Positions 52,257-61,700 of a stretch of DNA of 64,000 nt are shown here, one piece after another; within the stretch, counting starts at the first letter, position 1; every line of letters starts with the position of its first letter. The DNA is from Streptomyces luteolus (GTDB lineage: Bacteria > Actinomycetota > Actinomycetes > Streptomycetales > Streptomycetaceae): assembly GCF_029968015.1 (NCBI RefSeq), contig NZ_JASCIS010000017.1, positions 1 through 64,000 of the forward strand, read 5' to 3'. The notes beneath the pieces are model-generated. The model searched no databases and had not been told where the DNA came from. It saw nothing but the letters and a program-made list of their open reading frames with translations. The position numbers were made by a program, and so were the translations under genes.

Positions 52257-52799
52257 ATGAATGACCGACGCCTCCTGAAGGTCTCGAAGTATCTCTCCAG
52301 ACACCTCCGTCACGAGCCTGAGCGGATCGGGCTGACGCTCGACGCGGCCGGCTGGACGGAGATCGGCGCGCTCCTCGAAGCCGCCGCCGCACACGGCTTC
52401 CCGATCGGCCGCGACGAGCTGGACAAGGTCGTCACCACCAACGACAAGCAGCGGTTCGCGATCGACGGCGAGCGGATCCGCGCCAACCAGGGCCACTCGG
52501 TGGCCGTGGACCTGGCCCTTCCCACGGCCACGCCGCCCGCGTACCTCTTCCACGGCACCGTCGCCGCGCACCTGGCGGCGATCCGTCGCGAGGGCCTGCG
52601 GCCCATGAACCGGCACGACGTCCATCTCTCGCCCGACCGCGAGACCGCGACCCGCGTCGGCGCCCGCCGAGGCCGCCCGATCGTGCTCAGCGTGGACGCG
52701 GGGGCGATGCACGCGGACGGCCACACCTTCCGCCGCAGCGCCAACGGCGTCTGGCTCACCCGGGCGGTGCCGCCGCGCTACCTGCGGCTGGCGAACTGA
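52257..52799 (+). CDS. kptA: RNA 2'-phosphotransferase (KptA/Tpt1)
   Basis: A 180-residue enzyme that removes a 2'-phosphate from RNA using NAD+, releasing ADP-ribose 1'',2''-cyclic phosphate. The winged-helix N-lobe holds LRHEP (R18, H19) and KQRF (R66); the NAD lobe holds LFHGTVAAHL, RPMNRHDVHLS (R119) and GRPIVLSVDA. All four catalytic positions of Tpt1 are kept. Bacteria lack tRNA splicing of the yeast kind, so the natural substrate is open. The promoter region carries DnaA-box-like sites. Confidence 0.93.
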   Translation: MNDRRLLKVSKYLSRHLRHEPERIGLTLDAAGWTEIGALLEAAAAHGFPIGRDELDKVVTTNDKQRFAIDGERIRANQGHSVAVDLALPTATPPAYLFHGTVAAHLAAIRREGLRPMNRHDVHLSPDRETATRVGARRGRPIVLSVDAGAMHADGHTFRRSANGVWLTRAVPPRYLRLAN

Positions 52800-52821
52800 C
52801 CCCCGCGGCCGCACTGGGAAC

Positions 52822-53760
52822 TCAGAGGCGGCCCAGTGCCTCGGTGGCGATCCGCTCGAAGAGCTGCTCGTCCGCCGCGAAGTCCGAGTCCGGGATCGGC
52901 CAGTGCACGACGATCTCCGTGAAGCCGAGCTCCGCGTGCCGCCCCGCGAAGTCCACGAACGCGTCGAACGAGTCGATCGGCCGCCGACCGCGCCGGTGCA
53001 CCGGGTGGAAGTCCGGCGTGAACCCGGTGAGCAGGACCTTGTCGAGCTCCGCCACGTCCCGGCCCGAGTCCGCGCACGCCTTGGAGAGCGCGTCGAGCTG
53101 CCCGCGCAGGGCCGCGTACGACTCCTCGGGGGTGCCCTCCTCGTACAGCTTCGGGTTGCCCGTCGTCACCCAGGCCTGGCCGTGGCGGGCGGCGAGGCGC
53201 AGTCCGCGCGGGCCGGTCGCGGCGACGGCGAACGGGAGCCGCCCCCGCTGCACACAGCCCGGCAGGTTGCGGGCCTCGGTCGCGGCGTAGAAGTCACCGG
53301 CGAACGTCACGTCGGCGGGCTCGCGCAGGAGGCGGTCGAGCAGCGTGACGAACTCGCCGAAGCGGTCGGCCCGCTCCCGCGGGGTCCACGGCTCGGCGTC
53401 CGGGGTGCGCAGGGTGGTGGCGTCGAACCCGGTGCCGCCTGCGCCGATGCCGAGGGTGATCCGGCCCTGGGAGACGTCGTCGAGGGTGATCAGCTCCTTG
53501 GCGAGGGTCACCGGGTGGCGGAAGTTCGGCGAGGTCACGAGCGTGCCGAGGCGCAGCCGCGACGTGGCGGTCGCGGCGGCGGTCAGCGTGGGCACGGCCC
53601 CGAACCACGGCCCGTCACGGAAGCTCCGCCAGGCCAGGTGGTCGTACGTGTACGCCGCGTGCAGCCCCAGCTCCTCGGCCCGCTGCCAGCGCGCTCTGCC
53701 GCCGTCGTGCCAGCGGTGGATGGGCAGGATCACGGTGCTCAGGCGCAGCGGAGAGGTCAT
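52822..53760 (-). CDS. LLM-class F420-dependent oxidoreductase
   Basis: A 312-residue luciferase-like monooxygenase-fold protein of the F420-dependent type. Conserved blocks: RLGTLVTSPNFRHPVTLAKELITLDDVSQGRITLGIGAGG, PFAVAATGPRGLRLAARHGQAWVT. It probably transfers hydride between F420 and an unknown substrate. ATG 53760 has no RBS; TACGCT 6 bp upstream may be the -10 of a leaderless mRNA. It converges on kptA. Confidence 0.87.
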   Translation of the reverse strand: MTSPLRLSTVILPIHRWHDGGRARWQRAEELGLHAAYTYDHLAWRSFRDGPWFGAVPTLTAAATATSRLRLGTLVTSPNFRHPVTLAKELITLDDVSQGRITLGIGAGGTGFDATTLRTPDAEPWTPRERADRFGEFVTLLDRLLREPADVTFAGDFYAATEARNLPGCVQRGRLPFAVAATGPRGLRLAARHGQAWVTTGNPKLYEEGTPEESYAALRGQLDALSKACADSGRDVAELDKVLLTGFTPDFHPVHRRGRRPIDSFDAFVDFAGRHAELGFTEIVVHWPIPDSDFAADEQLFERIATEALGRL

Positions 53761-53899
53761 GCGGCCAGCGTACGGTGCAGGTCCACGGCGTTTCTTCTCT
53801 TCCGGAGGACCCGGCACCCGCACTCCGCGTTTGCGCTGCCCCGTACTCAGATGTGCACCCAACCGCCCGGCCGTGCGGCATATGCGGAAGAATGCGGGA

Positions 53900-54805
53900 G
53901 TGACCTCGACGCGACCGGACGACCTCGGCCCTGACCCCGCCCCTGCCTCCGCCTCCGCGCCCGCGCCCGCTCAGCGCACCCGGCTGATCGCCACGGACCT
54001 GGACGGCACCCTGCTCCGCGACGACAAGTCGGTGTCGGCGCGGACCGTCGCCGCGCTCGGGGCCGCCGAGGAAGCCGGGATCGAGGTCTTCTTCGTCACC
54101 GGCCGCCCGGCCCGCTGGATGGACGTCGTCAGCGACCACGTACACGGCCACGGCCTCGCGATCTGCGGAAACGGCGCCGCCGTCGTCGACCTGCACGGCG
54201 GCGCGGGCACGCACAGCTTCGTCAAGATCCGCGCCATCGAGCGGACCAACGCCCTCGAGGTCGTCGCCCTGCTGCGCGCGGCCGCGCCCGGCACCTCGTT
54301 CGCCGTGGAACGCACCGGCGGCATCGGCCACGAGCTGGCCTACCCACCACTGCACCTCGACCCGGCGGTCACCATCGCCCCCGTCGAGAAGCTGCTCGCC
54401 GAGGACTCCGGCCAGGCCGACCAGCCGGTCCTGAAGATCCTCGCCCACCACGGCGAGCTGTCCCCCGACGCGTTCCTCGCCCTGGCCCGTACGGCCGTCG
54501 GCGACACCGCCAACGTCACCCGCTCCAGCCCCACCGCACTCCTGGAGATCAGCGCGGCCGGCGTCTCCAAGGCCAGCACCCTCGCCCTGTGCTGCGCCGA
54601 GCGCGGCATCGCCCCGCACGAGGTCGTGGCCTTCGGTGACATGCCGAACGACGTCGAGATGCTGTCCTGGGCGGGCACGTCATACGCGATGGGGAACGCC
54701 CACCCGGACGTCATCACCGCCGCATCCGGCCGTACCGTCGCCAACAACGAGGACGGCGTCGCCGTGATCATCGAGCGGATCCTGGCGCAGCGCACCGGGG
54801 CGTGA
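53900..54805 (+). CDS. HAD-family (Cof-type) phosphatase
   Basis: A 301-residue HAD phosphatase, paralogous to the one at 40670. Motif I LIATDLDGTLL, motif II FVTGRP, Lys in AAGVSKAS and motif IV FGDMPNDVEM are all present, with a C2-type cap. The GTG at 53900 has GGAAG about 9 nt upstream. The first 25 residues are Ala/Pro-rich. The 19-bp palindrome array begins 11 bp after its stop. Confidence 0.88.
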   Translation: MTSTRPDDLGPDPAPASASAPAPAQRTRLIATDLDGTLLRDDKSVSARTVAALGAAEEAGIEVFFVTGRPARWMDVVSDHVHGHGLAICGNGAAVVDLHGGAGTHSFVKIRAIERTNALEVVALLRAAAPGTSFAVERTGGIGHELAYPPLHLDPAVTIAPVEKLLAEDSGQADQPVLKILAHHGELSPDAFLALARTAVGDTANVTRSSPTALLEISAAGVSKASTLALCCAERGIAPHEVVAFGDMPNDVEMLSWAGTSYAMGNAHPDVITAASGRTVANNEDGVAVIIERILAQRTGA

Positions 54806-54815
54806 AGCCTTCGGA

Positions 54816-55313
54816 GAGCAGTGCTCACGGTTGCCTGCGCGCGCGGGAGAGCGCTGCTCTCGTGCGCGGGAGAGCGCTGCTCTTGTCTGTGGGCACTGCT
54901 CCACCTGGTGAGCACCGCTCACTGTGACTGGCACGCGCACCCGAGAGCACTGCTCACCCGAGCCGGGCCGCGCCGAGAGCGCTGCTCACCGCAGCGCCCG
55001 CGCGGGGGCCCTCGGCAGCTGGCCCTGGGCGTCGCGTTCGTCGCGGGGCGGGCAGCGCACCCGGGTTGCCTTCCGCGGCCACGGCGCAAGCCGGGCCGCG
55101 CCGAGAGCGCTGCTCTCGCTCGCGAACACCGCTCCATCCGGTGAGCACCGCTCCGCCCTGTGAGCACTGTCCTCGCTCACGAGCACTGCCCTCGCTCGCG
55201 AGCACTACTCACACCAGCGAACACCACTCCATCAAGTGAGCACTGCTCCGACCCGTGAGCACCGCTCCACCCCGTGAGCACCGCTCCCACCCATGAGCAC
55301 CGCTCACAACTCG
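54816..55313. repeat. Array of 18 short palindromic units with 19-bp periodicity
   Basis: Eighteen copies of an 11-bp imperfect palindrome, consensus GAGCACYGCTC, fill the gap between two convergent genes. From 55105 eleven copies follow with exactly 19 bp between starts (55105, 55124, 55143 ... 55295). Further copies are at 54816, 54849, 54872, 54891, 54910, 54945 and 54977; three of those are also 19 bp apart. The unit with its spacer approximates GTGAGCACCGCTCCACCC. The last unit contains the stop codon of the M23 peptidase. There is no gene in the region. Confidence 0.9.
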
Positions 55314-56395
55314 ACCCCCCGCTCGGCCAGCCACCTCCGCGGGTTCACGCCGGAGCCGAAGTGGGGAGTGAGCCGCACCTCGAAGTGCAGATGGGGGCCG
55401 GTGGAGTTGCCAGTCGTGCCCGCCTGCCCGAGCCACTGGCCCGTACGGACCCGCTCGCCCTGGTCGACGGTGACGGACGCGAGATGCGCGTACTGCGTGT
55501 AGTAGCCGCCCTTGTGCCGCACCACGACCTCGATGCCGAAGCCCTGACCGCATGTGACCCGCACGACCTCACCCGCGCCGGCCGCCCGCACTGGCGCACC
55601 GATGCCGACGGCGAAGTCCTGCCCTGTGTGCCGGCTCGCCCAGCGTTCGCCGGAACCCCCGAATCCGGCGGAGAGTTCGTACTCCTCCACCGGCGCCACC
55701 CACGGCCGCTCCGTGTCCGGCTCCCGCTCGTCCAGGCGTACGGCGCCCCGGCAGCGGCCCGCTGTGACTTGTTCGTCGGCCTCGTTCTGCAGCGTCCACT
55801 GCGCCTGCTCCAACTTCCGCTCGATGCCGCGTTTCAGCTTCGCCAGCTCCGCCTTGCGCGCGTCGAGCCCGCGCCAGGCGGCCTGCGCCCGCTGCTCCCC
55901 ACTGTCCAGGGCGCGGGCGGTCCGCTGGGTCTTGCTGATCGCGTTGTTCATCGCCAGATCCGCCTGCCACGAGGCCCGCTGACCCCGCATCAGCGCGTCC
56001 GGGTCTTCGGCGAGAAGGAGCTGCGCGGTGTACGAGATGTCGCCACCCGTGCGGTACTGCTTCCGCGCGATTCGCCCCAAGTCCTCCCTCAGCAGCTGGA
56101 GATGACGCCGTTCGCGGTCCACGAGCCGCTCCAGCCTTCTGGCCTCGGCGCGTTGTTCATCGGCTGCCCGGCGGCCCGCCTCGTAGCGTTCGGTGGCCTT
56201 CGCGGCCTCCTCGAAGAGCCGCGCCACGTCCGCACCGGCGCTCGGCCCGTCCGAGGCGGTGGCGGCCGGGGTGCCCGCCATCAGGAGCGCGAGGATCGCG
56301 AGAAGCCCGAGGATCGCGGACAGCGCCACCGGCAGGCGGAACCCCGGCAGGCGCAACCCCGGCACGTGCGGCGTTCGGCGTGAACAAGAGCGCAT
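55304..56395 (-). CDS. M23-family peptidoglycan endopeptidase
   Basis: A 363-residue exported protein. A basic N-terminus and hydrophobic helix (VALSAILGLLAILALLMAG) form a signal or anchor. A long coiled coil (about 55-200, RRLERLVDRERRHLQLLRED) leads to a LytM/M23 domain at the C-terminus with HTGQDFAVG (His, Asp zinc ligands) and GPHLHFEVR (HxH). It should cleave peptide crosslinks or act as an amidase activator. ATG 56395 is chosen; GTG codons 30 nt upstream are possible. Its stop falls in the last unit of the 19-bp array. Confidence 0.9.
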   Translation of the reverse strand: MRSCSRRTPHVPGLRLPGFRLPVALSAILGLLAILALLMAGTPAATASDGPSAGADVARLFEEAAKATERYEAGRRAADEQRAEARRLERLVDRERRHLQLLREDLGRIARKQYRTGGDISYTAQLLLAEDPDALMRGQRASWQADLAMNNAISKTQRTARALDSGEQRAQAAWRGLDARKAELAKLKRGIERKLEQAQWTLQNEADEQVTAGRCRGAVRLDEREPDTERPWVAPVEEYELSAGFGGSGERWASRHTGQDFAVGIGAPVRAAGAGEVVRVTCGQGFGIEVVVRHKGGYYTQYAHLASVTVDQGERVRTGQWLGQAGTTGNSTGPHLHFEVRLTPHFGSGVNPRRWLAERGVEL

Positions 56396-56546
56396 GCCCG
56401 GATCGTCACCCGTCACCACCCTTGACGCGCGGGTGAGGGGTGCGCACGGGTCGGCCTGTGCCCCGTACAGGCCAAGCGGACTCTGCCGGACGGGGCACAG
56501 GCCCCCCACCCGCCCGCGCCCCGCTCGTTCTCGTTACCCGCGTGCG

Positions 56547-58493
56547 TCAGTGCGGCGCCTGCCACACCACCGTCGTGCCGCCCCGGACCCGCTTCCCGCC
56601 CGCCGGTCCGCCACCACCGTCGACACCCGGCGCGCCGCCACCATCGACACCGGACCCACCACCACCGTCGACACCGGACCCACCGCCACCGTCGGCACCG
56701 GGCGCGCCGCCACGTTCCGCACCCGGCGCGCCGCCCCCGTACCCATCGGCCCCGAACGCATCGTCGGCCCCGAACGCATCCTCGTACGCATCCGTCCCGA
56801 GCCCCGGCCCGTACCAGCTGTCGCCGCCCAGGGACTCCGCGCGGCGCTTGAGGTTCTTGAGGCCGCTGCGGCGGCCGCCCTCGGGGATGCCGACGCCGTC
56901 GTCGGCCACCGTGAGCCGTACGCCCGGAGTGCCGTCCGGAAGCGTCACCTCCGCGTCGACCACGACCTCGATCCGGGAGGCCCGCGCATGCCGGAAGGCG
57001 TTGGACAGCGCCTCGCGCAGGGCCGCGATGAGGTTCTTGCCGGTGAGCTCGCCGACCACCGAGTCGACCGGGCCGACGAAACGGTGCGCGGGCTTGAAGC
57101 CGAGCGGCACGGCGGCCATGTTGATCTCCCGGAGGACCCGGGTGCGCAGGCCGGAGGGCGCCTCCGTCGGACCCTGCTGGAGTGCGAAGATCGCCGTCCG
57201 GATCTCCTGGATCGTCACGTCCAGCTCGTCGACGGCCCTGCCCACGCCGACCTGTACCTCGGGCACCACCGAGCGGCGCTGTGCGCTCTCCAGCATCATG
57301 CCCGTCGCGAACAGCCGCTGGATCACGAGATCGTGCAGGTCACGGGCGATCCGGTCGCGGTCCTCGAAGACCGCGAGCCGCTCCCGGTCGCGCTGCGCCT
57401 CGGCCATCATCAGGGCGAGCGCGGCCTGTGCGGCGAACTGCCCGGCGAGGACCTTCTCGGCCTCTGTGAACGGTGCCGCGCCGGGCGAGCGCGGCGTGGC
57501 CAGGGCGCCGAGCACCCGGCCGCCGCTGTGCAGCGGCAGCAGCATGCTGGGCCCGTACGCCTTGGCCAGGTCGGTGATCATGCGCGGGTCGGCGGCCGCG
57601 TCGTCTATGAACACCGGCTCCCCGGCGAGCAGATGGTCCACCGCGGGCGACTCCGGCGGGATCACCACGCCGAGGGGGCGCAGCGGCCGGTCGGTGGAGA
57701 CGGCGACGATCTCCAGGCCGCCCTCGGCGGCGGGCAGCAGGACGAGCCCCGCCTCCGAGTCGGCGAGCTTGCGGGCCTGTTCGGCGACCACGGTGAGTGC
57801 CTCGTCCGCGTCCGCCCCGGAGAGCAGGGCTGTGGTGACGGCCACCGAGCCGTCGATCCAGCGCTCGCGCTGCCGGGTCGCCTCGTAGAGCCGGGCGTTG
57901 CCGATCTGGATGCCGGCCTCGGTCGCGAGGACCTTCACCATGTGCAGGTCATAGACGCTGAACGTGCCGTCGCCGCCCTGTTTCTCGGTCAGGTAGAGGT
58001 TGCCGAACACCTCGTCGCCGACCCGGATCGGGACGCCGAGGAACGTCCGCATCGGCGGATGGTTCGGCGGGAAGCCGACCGAGCGCGGGTCGGCGGTGAG
58101 ATCGTCGAGGCGCAGCGAGACCGGGTCCTGGATCAGGGCGCCGAGGACGCCGCTGCGCCCGTCCGGCAGCTCCCCGATCAGCTCGCGCTCCTCCTGCGTG
58201 ACGCCGTACGTGACGAAGTCGGCGAGCCCGTCGCCCTGGTCGTTGATCACGCCGATCGCCGCGTATCTGGCGCCGGTGAGGCTCGCGGCGGTCTCCGCGA
58301 TCCGGTCGAGCGTGGAGTGCAGCCGCAGCCCGCTGCCCACCGACACCATCGCCTCGAGCAGCTGCGGCAACCGCGCCGCCAGCTCCTCGGGCAGCGCCTG
58401 CAGGCTCCGCGCCGCCAGCTCGGCGGCCACCGAACCGGTGTCCGCCCGCTCGGGGAAGGGAGGCGGGTCTTCGGGTACTGCGGGGGCTGACAT
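56547..58493 (-). CDS. DevS/DosS-like GAF-GAF haem sensor histidine kinase
   Basis: A 648-residue cytoplasmic NarL-group kinase: two GAF domains (about 50-205 and 225-365), HisKA_3 (DRIARDLHD, H387) and HATPase. The first GAF carries FPPNHPPMRTFLGVP; by alignment from memory H145 equals haem ligand H149 of M. tuberculosis DevS and Y167 equals Y171. It is therefore likely an O2/NO/redox sensor. It follows cydDC on the same strand, fitting control of the cytochrome bd oxidase. A Gly/Asp/Ser tandem-repeat insert (about 575-635) interrupts the ATPase before its last strand. No response regulator is adjacent. Confidence 0.88.
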   Translation of the reverse strand: MSAPAVPEDPPPFPERADTGSVAAELAARSLQALPEELAARLPQLLEAMVSVGSGLRLHSTLDRIAETAASLTGARYAAIGVINDQGDGLADFVTYGVTQEERELIGELPDGRSGVLGALIQDPVSLRLDDLTADPRSVGFPPNHPPMRTFLGVPIRVGDEVFGNLYLTEKQGGDGTFSVYDLHMVKVLATEAGIQIGNARLYEATRQRERWIDGSVAVTTALLSGADADEALTVVAEQARKLADSEAGLVLLPAAEGGLEIVAVSTDRPLRPLGVVIPPESPAVDHLLAGEPVFIDDAAADPRMITDLAKAYGPSMLLPLHSGGRVLGALATPRSPGAAPFTEAEKVLAGQFAAQAALALMMAEAQRDRERLAVFEDRDRIARDLHDLVIQRLFATGMMLESAQRRSVVPEVQVGVGRAVDELDVTIQEIRTAIFALQQGPTEAPSGLRTRVLREINMAAVPLGFKPAHRFVGPVDSVVGELTGKNLIAALREALSNAFRHARASRIEVVVDAEVTLPDGTPGVRLTVADDGVGIPEGGRRSGLKNLKRRAESLGGDSWYGPGLGTDAYEDAFGADDAFGADGYGGGAPGAERGGAPGADGGGGSGVDGGGGSGVDGGGAPGVDGGGGPAGGKRVRGGTTVVWQAPH

Positions 58494-58602
58494 GCCCTTG
58501 AGAGTAGTAAGTCCTATTTGCCGAGGAAAGTCGGGTACGGGTCGGGCCCCGTAAGGGGCGCGGGGCTGTGACATCAGCGGCTCCGCCGCGGGGCGCGAGC
58601 AA

Positions 58603-58628
58603 CCACGACGGCGCCGCAGCCGAACGAC
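58603..58628. repeat. Dispersed intergenic repeat, copy B
   Basis: Matches 42173-42198 at 25 of 26 positions. It sits in the 209-bp gap between the sensor kinase and cydDC, next to two CGGGGC-GAA-GCCCCG hairpins (about 58640-58681) that may attenuate transcription from cydDC into the kinase gene. Confidence 0.7.
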
Positions 58629-58702
58629 GAAGCGGGGTCCGGGGCGAAGCCCCGAGGACGGAGCCCGGGGCGAAGCCCCGTGTCGGCAACCCCGACGCCG
58701 GT

Positions 58703-61700
58703 TCACGTGAGCAACAAGCCCGCTTCCCGCTCCCGCTCCAACATCCGCGCCAGCGGACCCGCGCGCCCCGCGAGCTCCGCGTACGTGCCGCGCTGCACGA
58801 CCCGGCCCTCGTCCAGAACGATCACCTCGTCCACCGCGTCGAGCCCGGCGAGCCGGTGCGTGATGAGCAACGTCGTCCGCCCCTCGGTCGCGTCGAGGAG
58901 GTCAGCGGTGAGGGCGTCCGCGGTCTCCAGGTCGAGATGCTCGGCGGGCTCGTCCAGTACGAGGACGGGGAAGTCGGCGAGCAGCGCCCGCGCCAGGGCG
59001 AGCCGCTGCCGCTGGCCACCGGAGAGCCGGGCGCCGTGCTCGCCGACCAGCGTGTCCAGGCCCTGCGGCAGGGAGTCGGCCCATTCCAGGAGCCGCGCCT
59101 CGGCCAGCGCTCCGCGCAGCGCGTCCTCGTCGGCGTCGGTCCTGGCCAGCTTGAGGTTCTCGCGGATCGAGCTGTCGAAGAGGTGGGCGTCCTGCGCGCA
59201 CAGCCCGACGACCCGGCGCACCGCGTCCCCGTCGAGCGCCTCCGCGTCCGTCCCGCCGAGGCGGTACGTCCCCGATTCGGCGTCCAGGAAGCGCAGCAGC
59301 ACCTGCGCGAGCGTCGTCTTGCCCGAGCCCGAGGGCCCGACGACGGCGACGCGGCGGCCCCGTCGCAGGGTCAGATCCACGTCGACGAGCGCCTCCCGAG
59401 CCTGACCCGGGTGGCGGGCACGCAGCCCGGTCACCTGAAGGGGGAAGGGGGCGGCGGGCACCTCCGCGCCGGTCGTCGTCCGCTCCCGCACCGGCTCCGG
59501 CGCGTCGAGAACCTCGTAGACCCGCTCCGCGCTCTTCTTCACGCGCTGCCGGAACTGCACGGCGAGCGGCAGCCCGGTCACCGCCTCGAACGCGGCGAGC
59601 GGGGTGAGGACGACGACCGCGAGGGCGACCCCGTCGAGCCGCCCGTCGCGGACGCCGCCGAGGCCGACGAGCGCGGTGGCCGCGACGGTCAGTCCGCAGG
59701 CCAGCGCCGAGAGTCCGGCACCGAGCGCGGTGGCGGTGGCCCCCCGGGAGGCGATGCCGGTCAGCTCCTTGTCGGCGTCCCGCGCCACTGCCGTACGGGC
59801 ACCCAGCGCACCGGCGACGGTCAACTCCGCGGTACCGGTGAGCAGATCGGCCACACGCGTGGCGAGCACTCCGCGCGCCGGGGCGAGCCGGCGCTCCGCC
59901 CGGCGGGCCAGCGCGCCACTCAGCAGCGGCACCCCCGCCCCGGCGACGAGCAGTCCGACGGCGAGCAGCGCGCCCGCCTCCGGGAGCAGCCAAGCGGTGA
60001 AGCCGACCGCGCCCGCGGAGACGACGACGGCCGTGCCGACGGGCAGCAGCCACCGCAGCCAGTAGTCCTGCAGCGCGTCCACGTCGCCGACGAGTCGGGC
60101 GAGGAGATCGCCGCGCCGGGACTGCCGGAGCCCTGCGGGCGCGAGCCGCTCCAGGCGGCGGTAGACGGCGACGCGGGTGTCGGCCAGCATCCGCAGCACG
60201 GCGTCGTGCGTGACCAGGCGCTCCGCGTACCGGAAGACCGCCCGGCCGAGGCCGAAGGCGCGCGTCGCGGTGACGGCCACCATCAGATAGAGCACCGGCG
60301 GCTGTTCGGAGGCGCGCGAGATCAGCCACCCGGAGGTCGCCATCAGGCCGACGGCACTGCCGAGCGCGAGGCTGCCGAGGAACAGTCCGAGCAGCAGCCG
60401 CCCATGCCGTTCGTGCGCCATCGCCCGTACGCGCGCGAGCACCCGGCCCCCGGGGCGCGACGCTCCGATGCCGAAGGCGTGGGCGGCGGGCGCGTACTCG
60501 TCGCCCGGCGCCGAGCCGACGACCACATCAGCGTCGGCCGCGTCGGATCCCGTGGCGGCCGGCTGCGGCGACGGCGACGCGGCCGGCTGCGGCGACGTCG
60601 ACGCGGCCGAGGTGCCCGAAGCAACCGGCTCCGGCTCCTCGACCCGCACCACCCGGTCCGCGACGGCCAGCAAGGCCGGCCGGTGCACCACGAGCAGCAC
60701 GGTCCGGCCGCCGGCGAGGCGGCGCACCGCGTCCACCACGTCCGCCTCGGTCTCGCCGTCGAGCGCCGCGGTGGGCTCGTCGAGAAGCAGTACGGGCCGG
60801 TCGGCGAGGAACGCCCGTGCCAGCGCGAGCCGTTGCCGCTGGCCAGCCGAGAGCCCGGCCCCGTCCTCACCCAGCTCGGTCCGCACCCCCGCGGGCAGGG
60901 CGTCCACGAAACCCAGGGCCCCCGCGTCCCGCAGCGCCTCCCGCACCGCCTCGTCGCTCGCCTCCGGCCGGGCGAGCCGTACGTTCTCCGCGATCGTGCC
61001 GGCGTAGAGGTGCGGGTGCTGCGGGACCCAGGCGATGCGCTCGCGCCAGGCGTCGAGGGAGACGGTGGCGAGGTCGGTGCCGTCGACGGTGACCCGCCCC
61101 TCGTCGGGTCGTACGAAGCCCAACAGCACATGCAGAAGCGTGGACTTGCCGGCCCCGCTGGGGCCGACGAGCGCGACGGTCTCGCCTGGTTCCACGTGAA
61201 ACATCGCACCCTCGACGGCGGCACCAGCCCGCCCGGGGTACCGGACCGTGACCCCCTCGAAGCGCACCGCTCCGCTCGGCGCGGGCCCGTCACCCGAGGC
61301 CGGAACCTCGGTCTCCAGCACGTCGAAGATCTCCTCCGCCGCGGCGAGCCCCTCGGCGGCGGCGTGGTACTGCGCGCCGACCTGCCGCAGCGGGAGATAC
61401 GCCTCGGGCGCGAGGACGAGCACCACGAGCCCGATGTACAGATCCATGTCGCCGTGCACGAGCCGCATGCCGATCGTCACGGCGACCAGCGCCACCGAGA
61501 GCGTGGCGAGCAGCTCCAGGGCGAACGAGGAGAGGAAGGCGATCCGCAGCGTGCGCATCGTCGCCTGCCGGTACTCGCCGGTGATCCGCCGGATCGACTC
61601 GGCCTGCGCCTTGGCACGGCCGAAGACCTTCAGCGTCGGCAGCCCGGCGACTACATCGAGGAAGTGCCCGGAGAGCCGGGAGAGCAGCCGCCACTGACGG

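Noticed and set aside
54816..55313. CRISPR array
   Set aside because: The repeats are only about 11 bp, the spacers are 8 bp and similar to each other, and there are no cas genes.
58700..58713. Further parS site (GGTTCACGTGAGCA)
   Set aside because: Only the CACGTG core and part of the arms match. The arms GTTTC/GAAAC are broken.
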